Source: Pseudofrankia nepalensis (lineage in GTDB: Bacteria; Actinomycetota; Actinomycetes; Frankiales; Frankiaceae). From it: 16,616 nucleotides of DNA. Below are positions 6,507-13,491 of the stretch, one piece after another. The stretch lies in the NCBI RefSeq assembly GCF_016786305.1, contig NZ_JADWYV010000230.1. One strand, 5' to 3'. Numbering within the stretch: position 1 is the first letter of the stretch; each line of letters begins with the position of its first letter. Under the pieces are notes generated by a model. It was not told the DNA's origin. It was given only the letters and a program-made list of their open reading frames with translations, and searched no databases. The position numbers were made by a program, and so were the translations under genes.

Positions 6507-7749
6507 CCCGCGGGGCGGGCCGGCCCCGGCGGCCCGGGCCGGGCGGCCGCGGATCGCGATCGTCGGGCCGACTCATCCCTACAAGGGCGGGATCGCGCAG
6601 CACACCACCGAGCTCGCGCACCGGCTTGCCCGGCGCGGCCACGACGTGTGGATCGAATCCTGGTCCGCGCAGTACCCCGCCAGGCTGTACCCGGGCCAGC
6701 AGCGGGTCGACGCGCCCGAGATGGAGCCGTTCCCGGCCACCGGCTACCCGCTGTCGTGGTGGCGCCCCGACGGCTGGGTGCGCCTCGGCCGCCGGCTGCG
6801 CCGCCGCGCCGACGCGGTCGTCGTCGTGGTGGTCACGCCCATCCAGGCCCCGGCCTACCTCGGCATCCTCGCCGGGCTGGGCCGCGCCGGCCGGCGGGCG
6901 GCCGGGCCGGCGGTGCTCGCCCTGTGTCACAACGTGCTGCCGCACGAGCGCCGGCGCCTCGACGAGCCGCTGATCAGGGCCGTGCTGCGCCGCGCCGGCG
7001 CCGTGCTCGTCCACACCGACGCCGAGGCCACCCGCGCCGCCGCGCTGACCGCCGCCCCCGTGCGCGTCGCCGCGATGGCGCCGCACCTGTGGACCGCCCC
7101 GAGCCGCCGGGTCCACGCCGCGGACGCGCCGGCGGCGCCGGACCGGGCAGGCGAACCGGCGGGCCAGGCGACGGGCGAGGCGACAAGCGCGCTGGGCGGC
7201 CCGAGGCGACGGTTGCTGTTCTTCGGGCTGGTGCGGCCGTACAAGGGGCTGGACGTGCTGCTGCGGGCGCTGGCCGCCGGGCCGCCGGACGTCGCGCTGA
7301 CCGTCGCCGGCGAGTTCTGGGGCGGCCAGGAGGCGACCCAGGCGCTCGTCGCCGAGCTCGGCCTCGCCGACCGGGTGGAGCTGCGCCCCGGCTACGTCGA
7401 CGCCGCCGACGTGCCCGCCCTGTTCGCCGCCGCGGACGCGCTGGTGCTGCCCTACCGCGCCGGCACCGCGTCGCAGAACGTCGATCTCGCGCACCTGCAC
7501 GGTCTGCCGGTCGTCGCCACCTCCGTCGGCACGCTGCCCGCGGCCGTCTCGGACGGGGTGGACGGGCTGCTGGTCCCGCCGGGCGACCCGGCGGCGCTGG
7601 CCGCGGCGCTGCGCCGGCTGTACGAGCCGGGGGTGCTCACGGCGCTGGCCGCGAAGGTGCGCCCGCCGGACACCGCCGGCGGCTGGGAGCGCTACCTCGA
7701 CACTCTGTTGGAGGCGATCGAGGGCCAGCGGCGCGTGGACCACCGATAA
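6493..7749 (+). CDS. GT4-type glycosyltransferase (GT-B fold)
   Basis: The protein has 418 residues. The N-terminal Rossmann domain shows IAIVGPTHPYKGGIAQHTTELA (from residue 21), where the glycine-rich loop contacts the acceptor and donor. The C-terminal domain starts with FFGLVRPYKGLDVL (RPYKG at 248-252). The usual donor-site E-x7-E motif is replaced by SQNVDLAHLHGLPVV (327-341), so this is a diverged GT4 subgroup. Residues about 205-238 form an Ala/Pro/Gly-rich linker between the two domains. The role is transfer of a sugar to a lipid-linked or soluble glycan in the cytoplasm; the sugar is not predictable. GTG 6493 overlaps the end of the GtrB-like gene by 14 nt, which suggests translational coupling and fixes the start reasonably well. 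A 45-nt gap with a possible promoter separates it from the next gene. Confidence 0.9.
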   Translation: MAVPDPRGGPAPAARAGRPRIAIVGPTHPYKGGIAQHTTELAHRLARRGHDVWIESWSAQYPARLYPGQQRVDAPEMEPFPATGYPLSWWRPDGWVRLGRRLRRRADAVVVVVVTPIQAPAYLGILAGLGRAGRRAAGPAVLALCHNVLPHERRRLDEPLIRAVLRRAGAVLVHTDAEATRAAALTAAPVRVAAMAPHLWTAPSRRVHAADAPAAPDRAGEPAGQATGEATSALGGPRRRLLFFGLVRPYKGLDVLLRALAAGPPDVALTVAGEFWGGQEATQALVAELGLADRVELRPGYVDAADVPALFAAADALVLPYRAGTASQNVDLAHLHGLPVVATSVGTLPAAVSDGVDGLLVPPGDPAALAAALRRLYEPGVLTALAAKVRPPDTAGGWERYLDTLLEAIEGQRRVDHR

Positions 7750-7780
7750 GCACAATAAGTAAGAGTTAGTGCGCGCTCCG

Positions 7781-7801
7781 TACTCTCACTGGCTGTGAGA
7801 G
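7781..7801 (+). promoter_or_regulatory. -10-like element and inverted repeat over a leaderless start
   Basis: TACTCT (7781-7786) fits the actinobacterial TANNNT -10 box and lies 8 nt before GTG 7795, where a leaderless transcript would begin. No ribosome site is present. CTCTCAC (7783-7789) and GTGAGAG (7795-7801) form a perfect 7-bp inverted repeat with 5-nt spacer TGGCT that covers both the -10 box and the start codon. It could be an operator. No clear -35 box is seen. Confidence 0.45.
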
Positions 7802-8889
7802 AAACGACACGTACCGCGCCATCGCGTCAGCCGAAACTGCCCGGCCGGCCGGGCCCGCGCCGCGCGGGCCTCCGGCCGCGTCCCACCCGGTCGCGTGGGC
7901 GCCAGCTGTGCTACTCCGAGACCGAGCCGCGCACCCTCGACGAGTTCACCCGCCGGCGCAAGGCGCGCAAGCTCATCGCGGTGCTCGCGCACTTCCTCGG
8001 CCGGGACGGCCGGGACGGGCCGCGGGTGCTCGCCGGCCTGCGGGTGCTCGACGTCGGCTGCTCGGCCGGCTTCATCGCCGACGAACTGGCCGCGGCGGGC
8101 GCCGAGGTGACCGGCGTCGACATCGACGTCGCCGGGCTGCGCCGCGCCAGGGCGCGGTTCGCCCGGCGGGCCCGGTTCGTCCAGGCCGACGGGCTGGCGC
8201 TGCCGCTGCCGGACGGCGCCGTCGACGTCGTCATCCTCAACCACATCTACGAGCACGTCGTCGACGCTGACGAGCTGGTCGCCGAGGCGTGCCGGGTGCT
8301 CGCCCCCGACGGCATCGTCTACCTCGGCCTCGGCAACCGGCTCGGCGTCGTGGAGCCGCACCACCGGCTGCCGATGCTGTCGTGGCTGCCGCCCGTGCTC
8401 GCCGACGCCTACCTGCGGGTGACCGGCCGCGGAGAGCACTACTACGAGCGCTACCGCACCCGGCGCGGCCTGCGCCGGATGCTGACCCGGGTCGGGCTGC
8501 GGGCCTGGGACTACACCGCCGCGGTCATGCTCGCGCCCGAGACCTTCCACGCCGAGGCCGACCTGCCCCGGCTGCCCTGGCTCGGCACCCCGCCGCCGTG
8601 GCTGGCCGGCCTGGCTGCCCGGCTGCCGGGCGCCGGCCGGCCACCGGGCCGGCGGTCGGTGGCGGCGCGGGCCTGGCTCGCGCGGGCCGCGCTGCCATTC
8701 GCCCCGACCTACCTGTGGGTCGCCACCCCCGGCCCGCGCCGTCCCGGCGGCCGGACGCTTCCCGCGGGCCCCCGCCCCGTCCACGCCCGCCCCCCGGCGG
8801 CCGTGCTCGCGGGTCCGGGGGTCCCGGCCGCGCGGAATCAGGGCGGGACCCGGCCCGGGCTCGGGCGGCCGATCCGGGGCGGTGGCTGA
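7795..8889 (+). CDS. Class I SAM-dependent methyltransferase
   Basis: The protein has 364 residues. The SAM-binding motif I is VLDVGCSAGF (84-93), the acidic end of beta-2 is VTGVDID (105-111), and ILNHIYEHV (147-155) followed by ACRVLAPDGIVYLGLGN match the Methyltransf_11/25 type. The first 40 and last about 55 residues are Arg/Pro-rich and look disordered, so the core is about 270 residues. Lying among glycosyltransferases, the likely role is O-methylation of a sugar residue or a chain end; the acceptor is not predictable. The start is GTG 7795 with no ribosome site, in a setting that suggests leaderless expression. The 3' end holds an 8-nt overlap with an alternative GTG (8882) of the next methyltransferase frame. 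Confidence 0.9.
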   Translation: MRETTRTAPSRQPKLPGRPGPRRAGLRPRPTRSRGRQLCYSETEPRTLDEFTRRRKARKLIAVLAHFLGRDGRDGPRVLAGLRVLDVGCSAGFIADELAAAGAEVTGVDIDVAGLRRARARFARRARFVQADGLALPLPDGAVDVVILNHIYEHVVDADELVAEACRVLAPDGIVYLGLGNRLGVVEPHHRLPMLSWLPPVLADAYLRVTGRGEHYYERYRTRRGLRRMLTRVGLRAWDYTAAVMLAPETFHAEADLPRLPWLGTPPPWLAGLAARLPGAGRPPGRRSVAARAWLARAALPFAPTYLWVATPGPRRPGGRTLPAGPRPVHARPPAAVLAGPGVPAARNQGGTRPGLGRPIRGGG

Positions 8890-9118
8890 CGGGCGCCGAC
8901 CCCGCCTCCGGTTCGGCGGCGGGCGGCTCGGCTCGCTCGGTCCCCGTCGCGGCCCGGGCGGTCCAGGCGGCCTGGACGGCCCAAGGCGGATCCGGCGACG
9001 ACCCGGCGACCGGCTCGGCCTGGTACCTGACGGCTTCTCCCCGTCTGGGGGCGGCCCGGCCGCGCCGTGGCCGACCCCGGCACGGGCCCTGGCCGACGCG
9101 GCGGGCAGACTGGAGAGC

Positions 9119-9829
9119 ATGAGCTCGCTGCGTGACGATGCCCTGGCCTACGTCGGGCACCAGGTGCACGTGATGCGCCGCCGGGAGGTCTCGACCCTGC
9201 TGAGCTGGGTCGGCGACCTGCGTGGGCGGACCCTGCTCGACGTCGCCGGCGGGGACGGCTACTGGGCGGGCCAGGCGGGCCGCCGCGGCGCGCGCGCCGT
9301 CTGCCTCGACCTCGCCCGGCGCAAGCTCGAGTTCGGCCGGCGGCTGCGCGGGCACCCCGGCCTCATCGAGGGCGACGCCCTGCGGCTGCCGTTCGCCGAC
9401 GGGTCGTTCGACGTCGTCATGTCGGTGTGCGCGATCGAGCACTTCGACGACGGCGCCGCCGCGCTCGCCGAGATGGCGCGGGTGCTGCGCCCCGGTGGCG
9501 ACCTGGTGCTCTCCGCTGACGCGCTGACCAGGGCGGAGCGCTGGCCGGCGATGCTCGCCCGTCACCGCGAGCGCTACCACGTCAAGCACACCTACCCGGC
9601 GAACGTCCTGAACAAGCTGCTCGACGGCGCAGGCCTGGACGTCGTCCGCCAGACCCACATGTTCCGCTCCGAGCGCGCCGAGCGGCTCTACCTGACCCTG
9701 TCGGCGAAGGGTGGCCGGGCTGGCTGGAACGCGGCGGCCCCGCTGTCGCCGCTGGTCGCCCTCGACGACCGGCGCTCCCCCGACGACGGCGGCAGCGTGG
9801 TCCTCACGCATGCCCGCAGGCGGGGCTGA
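9119..9829 (+). CDS. Second class I SAM-dependent methyltransferase
   Basis: The protein has 236 residues from ATG 9119. Motif I is LLDVAGGDGYW (39-49), beta-2 ends in VCLDLAR, and the segment EGDALRLPFADGSFDVVMSVCAIEHFDD (84-111) followed by VLRPGGDLVLSADA is a textbook Methyltransf_11 core. It is not a close copy of the preceding methyltransferase. The frame is open back to GTG 8882, which overlaps the upstream gene by 8 nt. The extra 79 residues are Gly/Arg/Pro-rich without motifs, and the core alone has the usual family length, so ATG 9119 is preferred. GGAG lies only 3 nt before it; CAGACT (9106-9111) could be a -10 box for a leaderless start. A hairpin (8961-8967 with 8971-8977, 3-nt loop) lies in the skipped 229 nt. 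The role is probably methylation of the glycan made by the neighbouring enzymes. Confidence 0.87.
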   Translation: MSSLRDDALAYVGHQVHVMRRREVSTLLSWVGDLRGRTLLDVAGGDGYWAGQAGRRGARAVCLDLARRKLEFGRRLRGHPGLIEGDALRLPFADGSFDVVMSVCAIEHFDDGAAALAEMARVLRPGGDLVLSADALTRAERWPAMLARHRERYHVKHTYPANVLNKLLDGAGLDVVRQTHMFRSERAERLYLTLSAKGGRAGWNAAAPLSPLVALDDRRSPDDGGSVVLTHARRRG

Positions 9830-9837
9830 CCGAGCGG

Positions 9838-10182
9838 GTGAACGCGCAGCGGGCGCTCGCCGTCCTCCTCACCGTCCTGTTCTTCGCCCTGGTGATCTTT
9901 GGCATGGGCGCCCTGTTCGCCACGTTCGACCACCGGGCGTGGGGTCACATCGTCGGTGCGGTGGCCTGCGCCGTGATGGTCGGCGCCGGGATCAACGCCG
10001 CCCGCGGACCCGACGGCGCCAGCCCGCCAGGCGGCGCCGACCGCCCGGGTGGCTCGGGGCGGCCCGGCGTGTCCGGCCGGTCGTCCGGGACGGGCCGTCC
10101 GGGTGGCCCGCGCCGGCCTGGCGGTGGCACGGGCCGCCGGTCCGGCAGGAGCCCTGGCCCTGGCCGGGCCGGGCGTCGCTGA
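9838..10182 (+). CDS. Small two-helix membrane protein with basic Gly/Arg-rich tail
   Basis: The protein has 114 residues and I do not recognise a family. Residues about 6-29 and 37-54 are hydrophobic and should form two membrane helices joined by a short loop (FDHRAWGH). The remaining 60 residues are almost only Gly, Arg, Pro and Ser, strongly basic and disordered. With both helices inserted as a hairpin, the tail and N-terminus lie on the same side, most likely the cytoplasm by the positive-inside rule. The gene starts at GTG 9838, 8 nt after the methyltransferase stop, and ends 15 nt before the next glycosyltransferase, so it belongs to the same operon. It might anchor or organise the soluble GT4 enzymes and methyltransferases at the membrane, which is a guess. 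The helices make the first half convincing; the tail could be an over-read of a GC-rich frame. Confidence 0.65.
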   Translation: MNAQRALAVLLTVLFFALVIFGMGALFATFDHRAWGHIVGAVACAVMVGAGINAARGPDGASPPGGADRPGGSGRPGVSGRSSGTGRPGGPRRPGGGTGRRSGRSPGPGRAGRR

Positions 10183-10197
10183 GGAGGCGCGGGCTTC

Positions 10198-11436
10198 GTG
10201 CGGGTGGGTTTCCTTCTCGATCAGGTGCTCGCGCCGGTGCCGGGTGGCACCGGCCGGTACTCGGCCGAGCTTGCCGCGGCGCTCGCCAGGACCGCCGCCC
10301 CCGGCGACGGGGTCGTCGGCTGGTGCGCCTGGCGCCCCGAACATCGCCCGGCGCGGGCGAGACGGCTGCCGGCCCCCGTCGGCGAGGCGCTGGCGGCCCG
10401 GCTCCCGGGCGGGCGCGGGCCGGTGACCGCGGACGCGGCGCTCCCCGGCGTGCTCGGGCCGCTGCGGCTGGGGCTGCCGAGACGGGCGCTGGCGACCGCG
10501 TGGGCGCGTGGCGCCGGCCCGACTCCGACCGGGGTGGACGTCGTGCACGCGCCCACGCTGCTCGTGCCGCCGCGCCGGCGCGGCGTGCCGCTCGTGGTGA
10601 CGATCCACGACGCCGTCCCCTGGACGCACCCGCGCACGCTGACGCCGCACGGTGCCCGCTGGCACCAGGAGATGGGCGCGCGGGCCGCCCGTACCGCCGA
10701 CGCCATCGTCGTGCCCACCGAGGCCGTCGCGGCCGACCTGCGCCCCTTCCTGCGGGTGCCGGACGGCAGGATGCACGTGATCGGCGAGGGCGCCGCCGAC
10801 GCGGTCCTGCGGGTGGGGCCGGACGCCGACGACCGCGCCAGGCGCCTCGGCCTGCCCCCCGACGGCTACCTGCTCACGCTCGCCACGCTGGAGCCGCGCA
10901 AGGGCCTCGAGGTGGCGCTCGCCGCTCTCGGGATGGTCACCGGCCCGGCGGCCCGGCTGCCGCTGCTGCACGTCGGCCAGCCGGGCTGGGGGGCGTTGGA
11001 CGCGGCCGCCGAGGCGGCCAAGCTCGGCGTGGCGGCCGGCCGGTTCCGCTCGCTCGGCCGGATCGACGACGCGGACCTGGCCGTCGTGCTGTCGCGGGCC
11101 AGTGTGCTGGTCGCCCCGTCCCGGTCAGAGGGGTTCGGCCTGCCGGTGGTCGAGGCGATGGCGCACGGCGTGCCGGTGGTCGTCTCCGACGTGCCCGCGC
11201 TCGTCGAGGTCGCGGGGCCGGCGGGGACCGTCGTGCCGGTCGACGACCCGACCCAGCTGGCCGCCGGCGTCAGCCGGATCGTCGCCGATCACGCGCTGCG
11301 GGCCCGCCTGTCGGACAGCGGACGCGCACGGGCTCGGCACTTTAGCTGGGTTGAGGCGGCGCGCGAGTGCTGGGAGCTCTACCGTCGTGTGAAAGGTTCC
11401 CCGGCCGTGTCCGTCGCCGGTGACGGGCGGGCGTAG
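10198..11436 (+). CDS. GT4 glycosyltransferase (mannosyltransferase-like)
   Basis: The protein has 412 residues. The N-terminal loop PVPGGTGRYSAEL, VVHAPTLLVPP and VTIHDAVPWTHP are typical of GT4 enzymes with GT-B fold. The C-terminal domain carries LEPRKGLEVAL (E232) and the donor-binding signature EGFGLPVVEAMAHGVPVV with the E-x7-E pair at 311 and 319. These match GT4 mannosyl- and related transferases that retain the anomeric configuration. The enzyme would act in the cytoplasm on a lipid-linked glycan. GTG 10198 is well supported by GAGGAGG (10181-10187), the best ribosome site in this operon; it overlaps the stop of the small membrane protein gene. The last about 15 residues are probably disordered. 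It is a relative of the next GT4 gene, sharing HD-V/A, EPRK and EGFGLPV motifs, so the pair may come from an old duplication. Confidence 0.94.
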   Translation: MRVGFLLDQVLAPVPGGTGRYSAELAAALARTAAPGDGVVGWCAWRPEHRPARARRLPAPVGEALAARLPGGRGPVTADAALPGVLGPLRLGLPRRALATAWARGAGPTPTGVDVVHAPTLLVPPRRRGVPLVVTIHDAVPWTHPRTLTPHGARWHQEMGARAARTADAIVVPTEAVAADLRPFLRVPDGRMHVIGEGAADAVLRVGPDADDRARRLGLPPDGYLLTLATLEPRKGLEVALAALGMVTGPAARLPLLHVGQPGWGALDAAAEAAKLGVAAGRFRSLGRIDDADLAVVLSRASVLVAPSRSEGFGLPVVEAMAHGVPVVVSDVPALVEVAGPAGTVVPVDDPTQLAAGVSRIVADHALRARLSDSGRARARHFSWVEAARECWELYRRVKGSPAVSVAGDGRA

Positions 11437-11609
11437 TGTTGCCCCGGTTGTATGCGCCGCCCCAGGAGCGAGTTCCTCATGGCCGGCGGCGCGTGCGGTC
11501 GGGGAAACAGGCGGGCGGGGCGCGATCAGGTGCTGCGCGCTCCCCGTCGACCTGACCTCGCAGACGGCAGAGACGAATTCAGGCAACACATGTCGGTGGA
11601 AGGAGCGCC

Positions 11610-12740
11610 GTGGGACCCCGGGTGCTCGTCGACGCCACCGCGGTTCCGGCGGACCGTGGCGGTGTCGGGCGCTATGTCGATGGGCTGGTCGCGGCTTTGG
11701 GCGCGGCCGGCGCCGATCTGGCGCTCGTGTGTCAGCGGTCGGACGAAGAACGCTATAGCCGGCTGGCCCCGGATGCCACTGTTCTGTCCGGGCCGGCGGC
11801 GATCGCGCACCGGCCGGCCCGCCTCGCCTGGGAACAGACCGGCCTCCCGCTGGTAGCCGAGCAGGTCGCCGCTGACGTGATCCATTCGCCGCACTACACG
11901 ATGCCGCTGCGCGCGCAGCGGCCGGTGTGCGTGACGATCCATGACGTCACGTTCTTCACCGAGCCGGAGATGCACACCGCCGTCAAGGGCACGTTCTTCC
12001 GCTCGGCGATGCGTACCGCCGTCCGCAAGGCCGACCGGATCATCGTGCCGTCCAAGGCGACCCGCGACGAGCTGGTCCGGGTCCTGGACGGGGAGTCGAC
12101 CACCACCGACGTCGCCTACCACGGCGTCGACACGACGACGTTCCACCCGCCGACGGACGAGGACAAGCGCCGGGTACGGATGCGCCTCGGCCTCGGCGAC
12201 CGCCGCTACGTCGCGTTCCTGGGCATGCTGGAGCCGCGCAAGAACGTGCCGAGCCTCATCCGTGCCTGGGCCGAGGCGGTGCACTGGCGCGACGAGCCGC
12301 CTGCTTTGGTGCTCGCGGGCGGCTCCGGCTGGGACGACGAGGTGGACGCCGCGGTGGCCGCCGTACCGAGCCACCTGCGGGTGCTACGGCCGGGCTATCT
12401 GCGCTTCTCCGACCTGCCGGGCTACCTGGGTGGCTCCGAGCTGGTCGCCTACCCGTCGCACGGCGAGGGCTTCGGCCTGCCGGTGCTGGAGGCGATGGCC
12501 TGCGGCGCCCCGGTGCTCACCACGCCGCGCCTGTCGCTGCCCGAGGTCGGCGGCGACGCGGTCGCCTACACCCAGCCGGACGCCGACTCGATCGCGCGTG
12601 AGCTCGGCACGCTGCTCGATGACGCGGAGCGTCGGGCCCAGCTCGCCGCCGCCGGCCTCGCCCGGGCACGGGAGTTCACCTGGGCGGCCTGCGCCGACGC
12701 CCACCTCGCCAGCTACGCCCGCGCCGTCGCGGACGCCTGA
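11610..12740 (+). CDS. GT4 glycosyltransferase (mannosyltransferase-like)
   Basis: The protein has 376 residues. It begins with VLVDATAVPADRGGVGRYVDGL, followed by VIHSPHYTMPL, CVTIHDVTFFTEPE and IIVPSKATRDEL, the order seen in GT4 enzymes such as MtfB/WbaZ-like mannosyltransferases. The donor site shows MLEPRKN (E208) and EGFGLPVLEAMACGAPV with the E-x7-E pair at 286 and 294. The likely role is addition of a hexose, plausibly mannose, to a lipid-linked glycan in the cytoplasm. GTG 11610 is preceded by GGAAGGAG with a 4-nt spacer. A 173-nt gap separates it from the upstream GT4 gene; no clear promoter was seen there, so it may still be co-transcribed. Two hairpins directly downstream suggest the transcript ends here. 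Confidence 0.95.
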   Translation: MGPRVLVDATAVPADRGGVGRYVDGLVAALGAAGADLALVCQRSDEERYSRLAPDATVLSGPAAIAHRPARLAWEQTGLPLVAEQVAADVIHSPHYTMPLRAQRPVCVTIHDVTFFTEPEMHTAVKGTFFRSAMRTAVRKADRIIVPSKATRDELVRVLDGESTTTDVAYHGVDTTTFHPPTDEDKRRVRMRLGLGDRRYVAFLGMLEPRKNVPSLIRAWAEAVHWRDEPPALVLAGGSGWDDEVDAAVAAVPSHLRVLRPGYLRFSDLPGYLGGSELVAYPSHGEGFGLPVLEAMACGAPVLTTPRLSLPEVGGDAVAYTQPDADSIARELGTLLDDAERRAQLAAAGLARAREFTWAACADAHLASYARAVADA

Positions 12741-12754
12741 GGCGGTCGGCTCAA

Positions 12755-12812
12755 GGTCGCCCAGGGGCGACCATCCGGACCTCCCAGATCGGCTCCGCAA
12801 GCTCCGCCGATC
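12755..12812 (+). terminator. Tandem hairpins after the last GT4 gene
   Basis: GGTCGCCC (12755-12762) pairs perfectly with GGGCGACC (12765-12772) across 2 nt, 14 nt after the stop codon. A second hairpin pairs GATCGGC (12787-12793) with GCCGATC (12806-12812) across 12 nt. There is no U-tract; tandem GC hairpins are a common terminator form in actinomycetes. Confidence 0.5.
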
Positions 12813-12836
12813 CGGCAGGGACCCCGGCTCCGCCGT

Positions 12837-12956
12837 GGGGGGGGGGGGGGGGGCCGCCCGGGGGGGGATTAGAAAGAGCACCGGCGCGGCGCGGGAGGGN
12901 NNNNNNNNNTTTTTTTTTTTTAATCCCCGCGGGGGGGGGGGGGGGCCCCCCCCCCC
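12837..12956. other. Assembly gap (10 N at 12900-12909) with homopolymer ends
   Basis: Ten N are flanked by runs of 17 G (12837-12853), 8 G (12860-12867), 12 T (12910-12921), 15 G (12931-12945) and 11 C (12946-12956). Such runs are unlike the rest of the window and read as low-quality contig ends joined by a placeholder gap. The true sequence and gap length are unknown, so neither flank's adjacency nor any frame through it can be trusted. Confidence 0.9.
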
Positions 12957-13066
12957 ACGCCTGGTGCTGGGTAGGGCCTGGAGGTCTGTGGGCTGTCCTG
13001 GTCCGAGGTCGGGATCGTGGCTGGTTGCGGGTGGGCGCTTGCGCGCGGAGGGTGCGGGGCGACGGT

Positions 13067-13219
13067 GAAGTGTCCGTCGTAGCGCGAGCTACAGCTCGCG
13101 GATCAGCGGACAAGTCGGGAGCCGGTCCACGGGCCTCGGCCCTGACCATGGCGGGTGACCATCACTCCCGACTTGTCCGGCAGAACGCGACCCACAGCGC
13201 GCGCTACGACGGACACTTC
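13067..13219. repeat. Large imperfect inverted repeat, two 55-nt arms with 43-nt loop
   Basis: Arm 13067-13121 and the reverse complement of 13165-13219 align without gaps at 44 of 55 positions. The outer 20 nt (13067-13086 with 13200-13219, starting GAAGTGTCCGTCGTAGC) and the inner 15 nt (13107-13121 with 13165-13179, CGGACAAGTCGGGAG) are identical. All mismatches are in the 20-nt middle. The left middle contains its own 8-bp inverted repeat with 2-nt spacer (13083-13100). No clear target-site duplication is visible. It may be a MITE-like element, a cruciform site or a structured RNA. Confidence 0.8.
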
Positions 13220-13318
13220 GCTCCTGTGGACCCGGCCGGTCGGACGGGAGGACCCACCGGCTACCGTCGATGCGAGGTCGTGTGCCGCGGGAATCCAGCC
13301 ACGCGGCGCGCAGGCGCG

Positions 13319-13372
13319 CCTCCGCGGAGATACGCCCACCAGCGAAGCGAAGTGGGCGTACCGCAGCGGAGG
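13319..13372. repeat. Imperfect hairpin with 21-bp arms
   Basis: Arms 13319-13339 and 13352-13372 match at 18 of 21 positions with a 12-nt loop (13340-13351). The loop-side TACGCCCAC/GTGGGCGTA block is perfect, as is the outer CCTCCGC/GCGGAGG. It lies 120 nt upstream of the rhamnosyltransferase start and about 100 nt after the larger inverted repeat. It could end incoming transcription or fold in the mRNA leader. Confidence 0.7.
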
Positions 13373-13491
13373 TCGCCGGAGCGCACGTGAGCGGAGGAGG
13401 ACGCGGCGTGGAGGTGTCGTCCGAGCCGCCAGGCGAGGACGGCGCCGGAGCGCCGTGCCCGGACGGAGCGAACCAGAAAAGAGGCCCGTTG

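Larger units (their letters stand above)
12741..13491. other. 751-bp region without a gene: terminators, assembly gap and inverted repeats
   Basis: From left to right it holds two hairpins (12755-12812), a block of homopolymers with ten N (12837-12956), about 110 bp without a visible feature, two inverted-repeat structures (13067-13219 and 13319-13372), and the leader of the rhamnosyltransferase gene. No frame in it has a recognisable domain. The frame of the next gene is open back to 13270, but that part reads as Arg/Gly-rich noise over the hairpin. Confidence 0.6.

Noticed and set aside
6370..7755. Minus-strand frame of 461 codons
   Set aside because: Antisense of the first GT4 gene; composition is Arg/Gly/Gln-rich with no motif.
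7741..7795. tRNA or other small RNA gene in the AT-richer gap
   Set aside because: Only 45 nt long, with no cloverleaf or other fold beyond the 7-bp inverted repeat.
7786..9811. Minus-strand frames opposite both methyltransferases
   Set aside because: They are shadows of the SAM-binding proteins on the plus strand and have no recognisable features.
11941..13068. Plus-strand frame running through the N gap
   Set aside because: It is out of frame with the GT4 gene for most of its length and crosses homopolymers and Ns, so it is an artefact.
13067..13219. Insertion sequence remnant with transposase
   Set aside because: No frame inside or near the inverted repeat resembles a transposase, and no clear target-site duplication is present; only a non-autonomous element remains possible.
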